A stretch of 64,000 bases of DNA from Archilochus colubris (lineage: Eukaryota > Chordata > Aves > Apodiformes > Trochilidae): NCBI GenBank assembly GCA_023079485.1, contig CM041090.1, positions 7,128,519-7,192,518 of the forward strand. The letters run 5' to 3'. Below are positions 20,501 to 30,874 of the stretch, piece by piece. The notes beneath the pieces are model-generated. The model had not been told where the DNA came from and made no database searches. It worked only from the letters and a program-made list of their open reading frames with translations. Numbering within the stretch: position 1 is the first letter of the stretch; the number at the start of each line of letters is the position of its first letter. A program made the position numbers and the translations under genes.

Positions 20501-23165
20501 ACAAAGCTCAAATCTCCCTACAGTAATATTTCTTCTCTAGTAAGAAGGGGTTTTTTTCTCTGAAAATGCTAAGTTGAAGTGGAAGACGCACCTGATCTTG
20601 TGTCAGCTCTTCTGCTTCCCAATTGCTGCAACGCACATGAGGAGACTTGTCAAGTGGGCAGTTCAGGACTTTTTCAGCTAAAGACTTAAGGCTAAGGCAG
20701 TTGTGAAGTAGATCCTTCCTTTAGTTTAACAAAGAAAGTGAAGAGAAAAAAATATTAAAAATGAAACTACACACCCATGCAAATCTGGGTGGCCTCACAC
20801 ACCCTAACCCACCAGAACACAATGCATGAATCCCACTCAAACAGCACACAGCTGCCTGCCAGCTTTACAGACCCTCTCCACCCCCCACCTCCCAGCTAAA
20901 ACGTCCTTTTCTAGGTTTAGTAACAAATCAGTGCTTGCAATATGCAAAACAGGCAAAGCTGGGAGGTGGTAACATTTCAGGCCCTGGTGTCTGACTCTTA
21001 ACTACCACTTCTGAACTAAAGAGGTCTACCAAAGAGTGATGGAACACCTGCCCCAAGGATTCATGAGAAGCATGAGCATCAGGAATGACTCAGAGGAATC
21101 CTGGTCACTAGAGACAACCAGTTCATCCTCATTGATAAAAAGGCACCAAAGGTCAGCAAATCCTTGTCCTAGATCCCTAACACACCCAGGCATACACATA
21201 CTGTAAATGAAGAATATTCCCAAGTGAAACATTTTATTTTAGGAAGAATGGAGGCAGAGAAAATGGCATCTTAATGTCAGTCCTTTAATAGAAGCATTGC
21301 TATTAGAAGAGAAAACTGGAGATGGTGTATTTTAGTAATTTTTCAAGAAATCCTGGAATTCAACAGTTCTGGTTATTTACCCCATACTTCTAGGCAGCAC
21401 ATTCAAACATCTGTTTGGCAGGGTGACCATTGTCTACACCACTGTTCCTGGACATCTTGTAAGCTGAAGCATGACACTCAGAAGAGTATGTATGGGTATT
21501 GCATGAGAAGGAACAATTAACATTTCCATTAACACCATTTATCAAAAGCATGACATGTTCTTGGGCTGCAGCTGTCAATGCCCATGCTCTGAAACCACCC
21601 CGAGAACTCCAGGCCTACCTGCCTGGTCTCATGCAGCATGTAGCAATGCAAATTACTTTTTAAGTTTTTCCAACTCAAATGATGCCTGAAATAGAGCTGC
21701 CTCTGTCTTCAGACACTCACTGCTGTCTCATGGCTAAATAGCGGAGATCCACACTCCCTTTGACAGGAAGATCATAATCATGAAGCAACTTGCAAGCATC
21801 TTCCCAGCATCCTACCCCAACTTTCAACACAGCACTATCTGCCATGATGTCCAGCAAGGTCTTTGGGATAGTCCGTCCACTGGCTACAAGCCTGGGCAAC
21901 CGAACAAGAATGCAGAGGCCACTGGAAGAAGCCATCTGTAGGAGGGATACAGGATTTGCCTTTCCCTCCACAGATACCTGAAATAAAGACAAAAATCAGG
22001 GTCTGGGTTATGACAATACTTGCATAAGAGGCCACCAGAGACATGAAATCCCTATCAGTTTATACAGCCTTCCATGTCTACATTTTTGCTGTAAATTATG
22101 TGACCTGTTTCACAGTATTACTGTCCCCAAGCTGCTGCTTGCCACACTCCTACAAACGAAACCTTCCCTCTTTCACCCTCACCCCTCACAGCTCAGCCCG
22201 TGAAAGAAATCAGACACATTTCTCAGTCCACACCAGCACAAAGCCACCCTCTACATAAATGTTTTTGGCAAACACCTTGTTTAACTGTGGTTTATACTAA
22301 TGATTGTGAGGTGAATACATTTCCAGCCAAAATCATGGCAAAGCCAGACTTTGTAAAGGACTCAAAGCCTGTTTTGAGATTTCACACAGGCAAATGTACC
22401 AGTGGAAGAGGAACTTTCCTTTTGGTAGCCTCAGTGATTTATATCTACATACCAGTATTATCCTGCTTTGGGGTTTATTATCCTTAAGAAATTTTTTCCT
22501 AAATATGAAGCTGGATTTAAAACAGTGTAAATTGAAGCTACTTCTAGTAAATCACCTTTAAAGAGACATTATGCAAAACATATAATGCTACATTTAGCCA
22601 TACAATTATCACTACATTTAGTATAATTAATTTATCACCAGTTAGTGAACTATAAACTTAAGAGTCAGCACCCTTAAATGTGAGAACTGTCGTGACAGGT
22701 AATCACACGGGCTGTTTCAGTAGTCAGTCCTGTTGTAACCATTCAGGAAAAGGAATCAATACTCCCCAGACAATGTCCCATTGTAATTTGCAGTCTAAAG
22801 GAGAAAGGTGCTTCCTGATCACTCACCCACTCACAATCAATTCCAAGCACTGGCCACTTCTCCAGGTCCTTCTTCAGCAAAGGTTCAACACGATCCCACT
22901 CCTCCTGCTCTGAAACTACTACTATGTCTGCACCAAGGGTCCTCCCTACCCAGGAAAAGGTGGGAGATCTGAAGAAGGAAAGCACCTCCTTATCCTCTGC
23001 CTTAATCAGTTTCTCATCTCCCAGATTTCTGACTGCTACTTCTTGCTGACTACTACAGCATGCTTTTCCTTTCCGACGCTGGGCTGCTTTCCACAGAACC
23101 AGGCCCCCCACTGCAATACCCATGAGGGTTGCCACAGTAATTGTCACTGCTGTTTGCTTGGGCAT
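14305..23165 (-). CDS. EXD2: EXD2, 3'-5' exonuclease domain-containing protein 2 (complete, 8 coding exons)
   Basis: EXD2 is a DEDDy-family 3'-5' exonuclease anchored at mitochondrial membranes and also linked to DNA double-strand-break end resection. Joining eight exons gives 617 residues, against 621 in human. All introns are GT-AG with consistent phase. Residues about 5-27 form a hydrophobic anchor followed by an Arg/Lys cluster. The exonuclease core keeps ExoI D110 and E112 (LGIDCEW), ExoII D173 (VGVGCWEDA) and ExoIII Y244 and D248 (YAARDAQ), so it should be catalytically competent. Further on, C416-x2-C419, H433 and C455-x2-C458-H459 form an HNH-like metal-binding pattern also present in the mammalian protein. 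The start is the ATG at 23165, which aligns with the mammalian N terminus and has A at -3. The next gene, DCAF5, is divergent. Confidence 0.97.
15371..15727 (-). CDS. EXD2: EXD2 coding exon 7
   Basis: A 357-bp exon between acceptor ...TCCTTAG (before 15727) and a weak GTATAA donor after 15371. It carries H433 and the CTSCHA cluster (C455, C458, H459) of the HNH-like motif, then a helical, charged stretch. It enters and leaves in phase 2. Confidence 0.95.
16472..16607 (-). CDS. EXD2: EXD2 coding exon 6
   Basis: A 136-bp exon with acceptor ...CCCTTTCAG and donor CG then GTGAG. It encodes residues about 382-427 and includes the CVVCGKR pair (C416, C419), the first half of the HNH-like metal site. 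Confidence 0.95.
16814..16920 (-). CDS. EXD2: EXD2 coding exon 5
   Basis: A 107-bp exon, acceptor ...GTTTTGTAG and donor GAG then GTAAGT. It encodes the highly conserved KSPLYDNCFLHAPDG block and CDRKKAQWYLDKGIG, downstream of the exonuclease domain. Confidence 0.95.
17377..17704 (+). mobile_element. Solo LTR-like element, copy 2, in an EXD2 intron
   Basis: This is a second copy of the 9993-10319 element, full length at 328 bp and flanked by a perfect AACTT duplication (17372-17376 and 17705-17709). It starts CGTAGTG where copy 1 has TGTAGTG and ends GCAACAC. It lies antisense to EXD2, between coding exons 5 and 4. The promoter-like AATAAAAGG of copy 1 is AATACAAGG here. Confidence 0.78.
17710..19490 (-). 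other. EXD2: EXD2 intron 4 (between coding exons 4 and 5), remainder
   Basis: This is intron sequence between coding exons at 19496 and 16920. Apart from the LTR listed separately I see no repeat family. A minus-strand open frame at 18873-19514 is only read-through from the exon across its donor. Confidence 0.6.
19496..19809 (-). CDS. EXD2: EXD2 coding exon 4 (ExoIII motif)
   Basis: A 314-bp exon opening with YAARDAQ, which supplies the ExoIII Tyr and Asp that complete the DEDDy active site (Y244, D248). The acceptor is ...TTTTCTACAG and the donor AAG then GTGAG. The second half is a Lys/Arg/Ser-rich linker of low complexity ending in the conserved KRKPLGVGYSAR. Confidence 0.95.
20592..20718 (-). 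CDS. EXD2: EXD2 coding exon 3
   Basis: A 127-bp exon between acceptor ...AACTAAAG and donor CAG then GTGCGT. It encodes residues 199-241, including LSLKSLAEKVLN and RCSNWEAEELTQDQ, typical of the region between ExoII and ExoIII in RNase D-like exonucleases. Confidence 0.94.
21721..21977 (-). CDS. EXD2: EXD2 coding exon 2 (ExoII motif)
   Basis: A 257-bp exon, acceptor ...CTTTATTTCAG and donor CA then GTGAGT. It carries VGVGCWEDACKLL with the ExoII Asp (D173) and the DLRYLAMRQ block. Confidence 0.95.
22827..23165 (-). CDS. EXD2: EXD2 coding exon 1 (start codon, membrane anchor, ExoI)
   Basis: The ATG at 23165 begins 113 codons ending at LGIDCEW, just before the donor GG then GTGAGT. It holds the N-terminal hydrophobic anchor with trailing basic residues and the ExoI Asp/Glu pair. 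An in-frame codon 39 bases upstream is GTG, not ATG, so 23165 is the first usable in-frame start. The exon itself begins at 23235, after ...TTTCTTTGCAG, with 70 bases of leader. Confidence 0.95.
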
Positions 23166-23196
23166 TTTCTTTATCCCCTCTTCTTCCCCCTTCACT

Positions 23197-23232
23197 TCAC
23201 TCACTGAAAACGGAATTGTAGGATTTTATCAT
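23197..23232 (-). other. EXD2 leader uORF, 11 codons
   Basis: Three bases into the acceptor exon, an ATG in good context (GCCATGA) opens a frame of 11 codons that stops at 23199-23197. This is 31 bases before the main ATG and in another frame. If exon 1 splices to this exon as predicted, ribosomes meet it first. Confidence 0.6.
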
Positions 23233-24453
23233 GGCCTGCAAAGAAAAAGGAGAGAAGTGGGAATTAAAGACAACTTAATTAAATGCATTTGGTGGTATTA
23301 AATACACCCATGGGTGCCATATCAAGGTTCTAGCCACAACTTGCAATCCCGACAGAACAAGGACTGGGTCTACAGACTGGGGATCAGGGAACAGACTGAT
23401 GCAGGGGTGGTCTGGGCAATTACAGCAGACTGGATGCTGCTGATGAACACACCACCAGAAACCTTGAAGGGAATCCACTGATTTATACCGGGGCAGATAG
23501 ATGCCTCCACAAAAAAAAAAAAAAAGGCTACTATTAACATCTTTTAGCTTAGACTAGAACCAGAGTAAACAAGATTAAGCATGAATAAGCATGCGTATGC
23601 ATGCATTACTAAATAACAGGCATTGCCCCTTACATTCACATCCATACTAAAATGGCTCTTTAGGCACTAAAAAGCCCTGGATTAACAGCATCTATTTATG
23701 GGATAATTTTCCCTCTGCCATATAAAAGCTTAGCTCCCCTTCAGTAAACTGAAATAGGTCCTGCCGGTGCATCCCCATCTCCCTGACCCACTGCCTTGTT
23801 TTCTTAAAAGTTCACCCCTACACGTTCTTCGACAGAAGGAGAAGCTGTGGTGGGTGCTACCCTGGGACACCCTCAGCCGCCCTCAGGGCACGGGCGGATG
23901 CCTGAGCGCTTGTGAGCCGGGCGGTACCGCAGGGACAGAAGGCCGTGAGCCTCGGGGACACCCACACCCGCGGCCTCTCCCCTCGCTCCAACGCGAGCCC
24001 AAGGCCCTTCGATCCCCGCTTGTGCAGATTCTCCCTTCCCGCCCCTGCCCGGCGGGAGAAGCCCCGAGGACACAGCCCCACAGCCGCCTCTCTCCGCCCC
24101 ACGGGCAGCGGGGCGCCTCGGCCCGGCGGGCCGGGGACCCGAGCTGGGCCCCCCAGCACAATCGAACCGCGCTTCTCTGTGCCAGCCCGCAGGGACGGGG
24201 CAGGGAGGGCGGAGGCCCTACCCGCTTGGTCGGCACTTCACCGGGAAGAGGCCCGGGCACCGCCCCCCATGGCGGGCAGGCGGGAAGCACGGAGGGCCCG
24301 GCCGAAGGAGCCCAGGGCCCACCGGCCTGCGCAACCGGGGAACCTGCAGGTGCGGCCCGGCCCCGAGATGCAGCAGCGATCTCTCCCCTCCCCTCCCATC
24401 CCCTCCCGGCCAAGCCGCCGCCCGACCCACGGGCGCCCCGCCGGGGCACTCAC

Positions 24454-24600
24454 CTGCCGCCCACTACCTGCGTCCCCGCGGAACCGTTGCCTCCGGCAGC
24501 AGGAACCGACGGCGGAGTGGTCGCCGCGCACACCGGGAGGCTTAGAGCAACGGACGCTTCCTCTTTCCCGGCAGTGGGACCGAGCTGCGGGCGCCGCCAT
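24454..24600 (-). other. EXD2: EXD2 non-coding exon 1 (5' boundary approximate)
   Basis: A strong donor, GCGGCAG then GTGAGTGCC, ends an exon at 24454 on the minus strand inside the CpG island. It is the natural partner for the acceptor at 23235. The transcription start is not visible; I place it near the YY1-like site at about 24600. Confidence 0.65.
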
Positions 24601-24603
24601 GTT
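24593..24603 (-). promoter_or_regulatory. YY1-type site near EXD2 transcription start
   Basis: On the minus strand AACATGGCGGC matches the YY1 consensus AANATGGCGGC exactly. YY1 sites of this form commonly lie at or just downstream of transcription starts in TATA-less promoters, which agrees with the predicted exon 1. Confidence 0.6.
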
Positions 24604-24866
24604 GTACGGCATGTGCTGGCTGGGCAGCTGAGGTCGGGTGCGAGGCCGCTCTCGGTATCGGTCCGTCCCGGCCCGCAGCACCGGCTGTCCGCGGGCTGCC
24701 GTGTCCGGATCCTCTGCGGGAGCCCGGTGCTGCCTCCTCGGTCACTTCGGGCCCCCGGTCCGCCTGCGTGGCTGTCTCCCGGGTTGGACAAATCGAGCGG
24801 GAAGGGTGAGGAGCGAGTGATGGTGGCAGAGCTGAGTGTGGGGAACAAGTGTGAGCGTCAGGGCCG

Positions 24867-24888
24867 TGACGTCAGAGCCGTGACGTCA
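24867..24888. promoter_or_regulatory. Two perfect CRE (CREB/ATF) sites in tandem
   Basis: TGACGTCA occurs at 24867-24874 and again at 24881-24888, within a 14-bp unit (CCGTGACGTCAGAG) repeated head to tail. This full palindromic cAMP-response element binds CREB/ATF dimers. The pair sits about 270 bp upstream of the predicted EXD2 start. Confidence 0.75.
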
Positions 24889-25089
24889 GAGCACAGGGAC
24901 AGTGCGCAGGCAGCTCCCGTGCTCAGGGTTATCACCATCAAGTCTTGAGGCCAAGGCTGTCAAAAAGCAAACAAGTTTCCAGCCCAAATCCCATTGCAAC
25001 TGAAGGGAGCCAGAGCACCCAGCTCCTTCGCAATGCCCGCAGTTTCCCAACCTTTGTGCTGTGGGAACGCCAGCGAGCTGCAGCTCTTG

Positions 25090-25307
25090 GAAGGAGGCAC
25101 TGGAACTGTGGGAAAAGTTGCTTTAAATTGCTTTGGCAATTATCATTATTTATCATTACTGTTTCATTAAAGCTGTGTAGTTTAGTTTCCATCTCGTAAG
25201 TCTCTCTCCCTTATTTTCTCTCCTTCTGTTATCAGGGAGGAGAGGGGCATTAATAGAGAGTATCTGATATTCAGTTTAACTGCTGAGCCAGTGTTAAACT
25301 GTGACAA
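25090..25307 (+). mobile_element. Possible LTR 3' end, plus strand
   Basis: The order TTTCATTAAAGCTG (possible poly(A) signal), a CTCTCTCCC pyrimidine-rich stretch, GGGAGGAGAGGGGCATTAAT and finally GTTAAACTGTGACA resembles the 3' ends of bird ERV LTRs. The part from 25161 is bracketed by a 13-bp direct repeat (25148-25160 and 25308-25320). The assignment rests on remembered family resemblance only. Confidence 0.4.
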
Positions 25308-25320
25308 ATTTATCATTACT

Positions 25321-25923
25321 AAATATATACAAATATACAGGAAAATTGATACCACGTTCCTACCCCCTCTCCCCCAATAACTCTCACATCACCATGGAGG
25401 CTGCAGGGCAGCCCTGGGAAAGTCCAGGCTGGAATCCTGGAGTCAGCAGCAATAGGGAGCTGGAGGCAGGAACACACAGATCCAGGCTGGGATGGATCAG
25501 GACCACAGGCAGAGGAACAGACGGAATCCTCCCAGGAGGGGAAGAAGGGGAAGCAGAAAGGGGTTTGACCCTTGTGACCCCTCAATTTTATACTGAGTAT
25601 GACAGGTATGGGATGGAACACTCTGGTCAATTTTAGCCATTTATCTTGTCCATTCCTCCCCAAAGGAGAGCTGCAGGTGTTACCTTTTTACTCCTTTTCT
25701 CCTTCTGGAGGGCAAAATGTTCCTCAGAACTGAGCAGTGCCCTTGGCTCTGCACACCAGTCTCTAGCTGTAACTATAAACATCAAGAGTTATCAGTCCTA
25801 GAAGCAGATACTGTCTGAGAAACTTGCTGTTAATTTCAGCAAGTGCAGCTACTTACAAGGCACTTAGCTGAAAGCAAAAGTACAAGACAGAAAATCTCCT
25901 TTTTCCTGGCCCAAACCAAGATA
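25321..25923 (-). mobile_element. Endogenous retrovirus LTR (3' LTR of a decayed provirus)
   Basis: Read on the minus strand, the LTR opens at 25923 with TATCTTGGTTTGGGCC (an expected TG has become TA), directly after a purine-rich AAGGGGCGGAA that would be the polypurine tract. A CTCAGTATAAAATTG promoter box lies at about 25600-25585, in the usual place for U3. The 3' limit near 25321 is uncertain because another LTR-like piece abuts. It lies downstream of the integrase remnant in the order and strand expected for a provirus. Confidence 0.6.
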
Positions 25924-26399
25924 TTCCGCCCCTTATTCCATACCATTTGCGTCATGCTCAAATCATTACTATCACTTATCCCTAAATACACCTATACACA
26001 AATTATTACTATCTCTCTATACTAAAATCCCCTAAATAATTCAGTCTATGATTGCAGATGTTCATCTATTGTGGCATACTCTTAAAACAAGGAGCAATTG
26101 TCACAGTTCATGTCCATGGTCCACGTGTTGCAGGTTGCAGATGATAACTTCGAGGAAGTTACTGGATGCCAGTTGATGAACCTAGTTCTGGTTTCATCAC
26201 TACATCATCCTGAAAAACACAGAACACTGTTAGTTTATGCAGTAATTAACATAACAGTAGTTAATGTGGGATGCAAATTCATGACTCCCCGAAATTCCAT
26301 GCTCTACTGATAAAGCTAGACAAGCAAAAATTAACTATTCTCACCTAGTGTTAGATTCCCTTGTGGTACACATTGTACCTCTCCATCTTCCATCATCAC

Positions 26400-26945
26400 T
26401 CACCAAGTGTGTCCAGGCCCTTAAGTAAAAGCAGCCCCATGAATGGGTTTGCCTTTGCCCAAGGCAGGATAAACCCAAACTGTTTTCCCTAGCAGATTCT
26501 TTTCATGCACCACAGGCACTTTGGTCCCATCTACTGTGTGTAGAAGATCTAACTGAGCAGGACCAGCTCAATTGATGGAACCCCTGGTGTTAACTAACCA
26601 GGTAGCTTTTGCCAAGTGCTTGTCCCAGTTTTTAAAGGTTCCACTACCCATTGCCTTTAAGGTACCTTTTAACAGTCCATTGTACCTTTCAATTTTACCT
26701 GAGGCTGGTGCATGATAGGGGATATGGTATAACCACTCAGTACCATGTTCCTTGGCCCAGTTACTTATAAGACTATTTTTGAAATGAGTTCCATTGCCTG
26801 ACTCAGTTCTTTTGGGTGTACCATGTTTCCACAAGACTTGTTTCTCTAGGCCCAGGATCGTGTTCCGGGCTCTGGCATGAGGCACAGGATATGTTTCCAA
26901 CCATCTTGTACTTGCTTTCCAAAATGATCCTTCTGCAGGTGTCAA
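26400..26945 (-). pseudogene. Endogenous retrovirus pol (integrase) remnant
   Basis: A 125-codon minus-strand frame (26945-26568) shows the central integrase domain: HGTPKR, a GNGTHF motif, PYHAPASGKIERYN and a ATWLVNTRGS stretch. The catalytic Glu within SGKIER is kept, but the second catalytic Asp expected before NGTHF is Gly. A stop at 26570-26568 interrupts the frame. The C-terminal integrase-like text continues in the same frame to a second stop at about 26435. No intact gag, env or 5' LTR is seen. It is a dead fragment. Confidence 0.85.
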
Positions 26946-26949
26946 ATTT

Positions 26950-27350
26950 CATTTTTTCACTTTGCCACTTGTCATGCGATCATCAAGTCAGGAGGATCTT
27001 CCTAGCAGAGACTTGGTGTAGAGCAGACAGATTGTCTGGGGGGTGCAACAAAGCAGCTTATGGCTATCATGAGGGAAAATCTCTGTAGAAGCAGTATTTT
27101 TTTCTGTCTGTAGGTGAATGCTTGCTTACCCCAACCACACACTTTTTTTTTTTTCTTTTAAACTCGGGAATGAGGTAGGGACAAATTGATAGCAAACACG
27201 GAACACAGTTGGTTTCCAGAATGCTTCTCTGAGCAAGTATGGTCCTCTCCCGATCAGAAATAAGATGACTAGGCCATCAAAGCTTAAAGAGTTGCTTGTT
27301 CTAAGCCAGGATGGTGCAATCATATCAGGTCTTGCTGGTGATGTGGTCAC
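26950..27350. other. Unrecognised sequence beside the ERV remnant
   Basis: I see no clear continuation of retroviral pol here. A 74-codon minus-strand frame at 27126-27350 has no recognised similarity. A T-run lies near 27144-27165. Confidence 0.4.
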
Positions 27351-27353
27351 ATC

Positions 27354-27413
27354 GCAGAATCACCAAATAGTCATGGTTGGAAAGGACCTCTGACATCGCC
27401 AAGTCCAACCAGG
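27354..27413 (-). mobile_element. CR1 LINE 3' tip
   Basis: About 60 bases: CGCAGAATCACCAAAT, GGTTGGAAAGGACC and CCAAGTCCAACC, the extreme 3' end of a CR1 in reverse complement. Confidence 0.8.
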
Positions 27414-27414
27414 G

Positions 27415-30400
27415 AAGTTTGTTTTCCATTGACTTGTGTCTATATTTTGAGCATACAAATGCTTTATACCTGAAAGCTACAGCTTCTGTATAGTAAGTCT
27501 TTCTGCAAAGACCCCCAACCTTGTTCTACAGTGGAGAAATTTTTATCCATTTTTATATTTACCCACTGGGGGTTACAAAGCAGTGCAACCTCACACACTG
27601 CAGTACCTTGCACATCTTTTCTCTGTTTCATTCTCCTCTACAGCTGTAGCCCAGCCATAGCTTCTCCATCCATTCCCTGTGTCCCTATGCACCAGACACA
27701 GCTGCCCAGTAGAAATGGAGGTGACCTGGCAGAAGCCAGCACCGCTTGGACCGCTCAGAAGCTCATCATATGACTCATGCTCAGGAGGAAAGTGTACATT
27801 TGGGAGAAAAAGCTGGAGAGGTCTGGCTGTAACTGAGCTCCCACAGTCAGATGGACTTGCTCTCTCTCCTGTCTCTCCCTTTTTCCTTAATCCCCCTGTG
27901 ATGTATAGTGCTGTGTTCTACATGGTCATAGTGATGTAGCATAAACCTGGATGGCCACTAGGAAGGGTAGTCCCACATTTCCTGTTCAACCTGACTGATT
28001 GCTTGCTCCATGCTCCAGCACCAGCATTTCTGTAATGACAGAGTCAGAATAAAGGAGTAAACTAGTTCAAGGAAAAAAGCTAACATCTGGGGACACTGCA
28101 GACCTATTTCAAGGCCCAAGTTATTAGAAGGAGACCCAAGAAGCTGATGTAGCTGTGCTCCAGGATCCAGCTGCCCTGTTACAGGGTACGCAAGGCACAA
28201 GAGAACTCTGAGTTTTAAGATGAGCTCATGATTGTGACCAAACCTGAACAGGTTGTTCAAAGCTAGACTCATTTGAAATAAACTGTCATCCACCTAAAAA
28301 TCTAAAATAGTCCAATTATTCCTTCTACAAATAATTTTTTTTCATTTCTAAGGTAATGGGAGCTTATGTGCAGTTACAAAAGAGAGGAAAATCATAAAAC
28401 GCCCCAGCATTAATTGCACAAGGAAAGTCTCACAGAGAATGTGCTATATAATAAAACCCCCAAGTCTAGCTTCTCTACAATAACAGTATTGTATCCTTGG
28501 CTGCATGTAAAGCCCTTATTTTTCATGGCATCACTGTTATACGAAGAGTCCTGTAAACCAGAAGTCTGTTTAACAGCTTGTCTTACAACCAACATAACCG
28601 TTTACTCAAATATAAAGGTTAAATTAAAAATAAATGAAAACAACTGATGCATGAGTGCACTCTGGAAAAAAAACAAAAACCCAAAGTTTCCAAAGCCTGT
28701 TGCAGCAGGTAATGGGAAGCCTTTACACTGTAAACAGCAAGAACTACTTTTCTTTCTCTGTACAGCCTGATCTGAGATTTCTGCAGAGGTATCTGTCAAA
28801 AGACTCATTTTATCCTGATTTTCTAAAGGTAAGAAGTCTTATGCAATTATACTCTGTTGGTGTTTTTGCCCATGTGTCCCCTTCCTTCCCTCCTTTCCTT
28901 GCCAAAAAAAAAAAATCCCCCAAAAGTTGTTTAAGCCATTGCCCAATTCCATCTAAATTTGTATAAAGATAACTTATGTAAAATGCAAAGCCACATCAAT
29001 GAAACAGATCCTAATAAAGCTGTCACTGATGAAATGGAAGCACATGCAGACACTGCTCAATATACATATGAGAATCCACGCAGCAGTGCCACATCAGGAC
29101 GAGTCCATAGAAAACCAGGCTTTACTTGTTCTGATGATCACAGGAAAAAAAAATTCATAATCACATTAGCTTATCCTCTAACAAGAAGAAGACAAGGCTA
29201 AATGACTTAGTGTTTGAAGGAAAATCAATGATTATGGAGTATCAAAGGAAAGAGGCTCCAGTCAAGACTTAAATTGCTGTTAGCAGACAATGAGCAGAGA
29301 GCTGTGTGTAGTCCTCACTAGCTCATTAGTAACACTCTATCTGCAGCTCCATCCCAAGCTACACAAGAAAGCCAAAGTCACATTTCAACTCCTTGTGTCA
29401 ATGCTGGTAAACCCATGACTGCTTATTCATACAAGTAATTTTGAGCAGGGTTTGTTTTAATAGGGCAGATACCAGGGAGGCAGTAGGACTGCTTCTTTCA
29501 TCAAAAAGTCAGAATTTGAGATCTGTTTCACTCAACTGTGAAGCCACATCCTAGAGGTGGAGTTCCACACTGCAACAAGGTGGACAGAAGGTTTAGCTCC
29601 AGTTGAAAAGGCAATTCTGCTTTCCCCTTTCTACCTGTCATCCTGCTACTGTCTCAGTCTGCAAAACCTAGTGCCAGTTTGATTCAAGGAATTAAGAGAG
29701 CAGAAAGATAGCACAGAAGAAGAAGAAGAAAAGTTTTCTTCTAGTTTAACTCCTTGAACTAGCTCACCATAGAGGCTGAGCTCAGTGAAACTATGTCCTA
29801 AGTCAAAAGATGAATCAGCAGTAACTCGATGCAGGAATCTGCCAGAATTTGCTGGTTTTGCAAAGAATCTGAAAAAACTGCTCTCAAAGGTGAAAGCTGC
29901 CAGACTGATCCCATGAGGATGAGTTATATTAACACTGATCATCATCAACATATTTCTTCATTAAGTGCCAACTCTTTCATTGCTTATGTAGGAATAGAGA
30001 GGAATTTCACAATTCTGTTTCTTGAAGACCTTCTTAACTTACCCCAGTGCTTCAGTTCCAGAGGGCATCACATCCAAGCTGGCCTCACAGTTCATGGCTG
30101 CCTCAAAGGTGACATCCCCCATCTACCAAAACTCTGCTCCCAGCTGGGCACTCCTGACTAGCCTATTTTGGCAATTATCTGGAGACTCCATGAGCCAAAT
30201 GAACTCTACTAAAATAGCAGACAAGCAGGTGCAATGAGTAGCAGCATCAGCACAAATAAAGGGACAGGACACATACCCACAAAATATAAAGCCAGTTTTC
30301 AGAGGCCACAAGTCATTGGATTGGAACAGTTGCATGTTAGAGATGCATCTTGATCTGAACAAGCCCCAGGGGGAGATGATTCAGAGGCCAATGCTTGTTC

Positions 30401-30870
30401 CTTCCACCATTATGGTCTGTGAAATTGATAAGCAAAAGGAAAAAAAAGCTCAGAAGCAACCTAATTTCCACTACAGGGAATAAATTCCAGAAAGAAAATT
30501 TTTCTACAAATCATATGGCTAAAATATGGCAAACTACTTGGTTTACCTTCCTTTTTTTTCTGTTTCCTCTCTAAATTAAATAAAAACCTGTATAAATAAA
30601 GTAATACAAGATTTAATAACAGATCTCTTGATTGCTCTTTCACTTCTAATCTCACTCCATAGATATCTAACTAGCAGTGCCCAAAATTTTCAGTTGCCAC
30701 TTTGGATTAACCAAACACATTGAAAAATTCAACAGAGCTAAAAAAAAAAAATAAATTTAAACTTCATCCTCTCTACCTGACACAATCAACCATGCTTCTC
30801 TTAAATTATTTTCTTCAAACCTAGTTAAGCTTTCATTCCGAGTGTTGTTTGACAGTATCCTTGGGTCTTC
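27415..30870. other. Unrecognised intergenic sequence
   Basis: AT-rich DNA between EXD2 and DCAF5. No exon, RNA gene or named repeat was recognised on either strand. Open frames up to about 110 codons are without similarity that I can see. Confidence 0.4.
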
Positions 30871-30874
30871 TTTT

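Larger units (their letters stand above)
23870..24800. promoter_or_regulatory. EXD2: CpG island of EXD2
   Basis: A sharply GC- and CpG-rich block covering the predicted non-coding first exon. Long open frames on both strands (up to 393 codons) arise only because stop codons are rare in such composition. There is no TATA box, as usual for housekeeping promoters. Confidence 0.85.

Noticed and set aside
23166..23204. N-terminal extension of EXD2 by 13 residues
   Set aside because: The upstream codon at 23204 is GTG, not ATG, and the extension is not part of the conserved N terminus.
23767..24948. 393-codon plus-strand open frame
   Set aside because: It lies in the EXD2 CpG island, where overlapping long frames occur on both strands. 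The translation is Pro/Arg/Gly-rich with no domain, and it crosses the predicted minus-strand exon 1 and donor.
27958..28293. 111-codon minus-strand frame with hydrophobic stretches
   Set aside because: No family recognised and no splice or promoter context.
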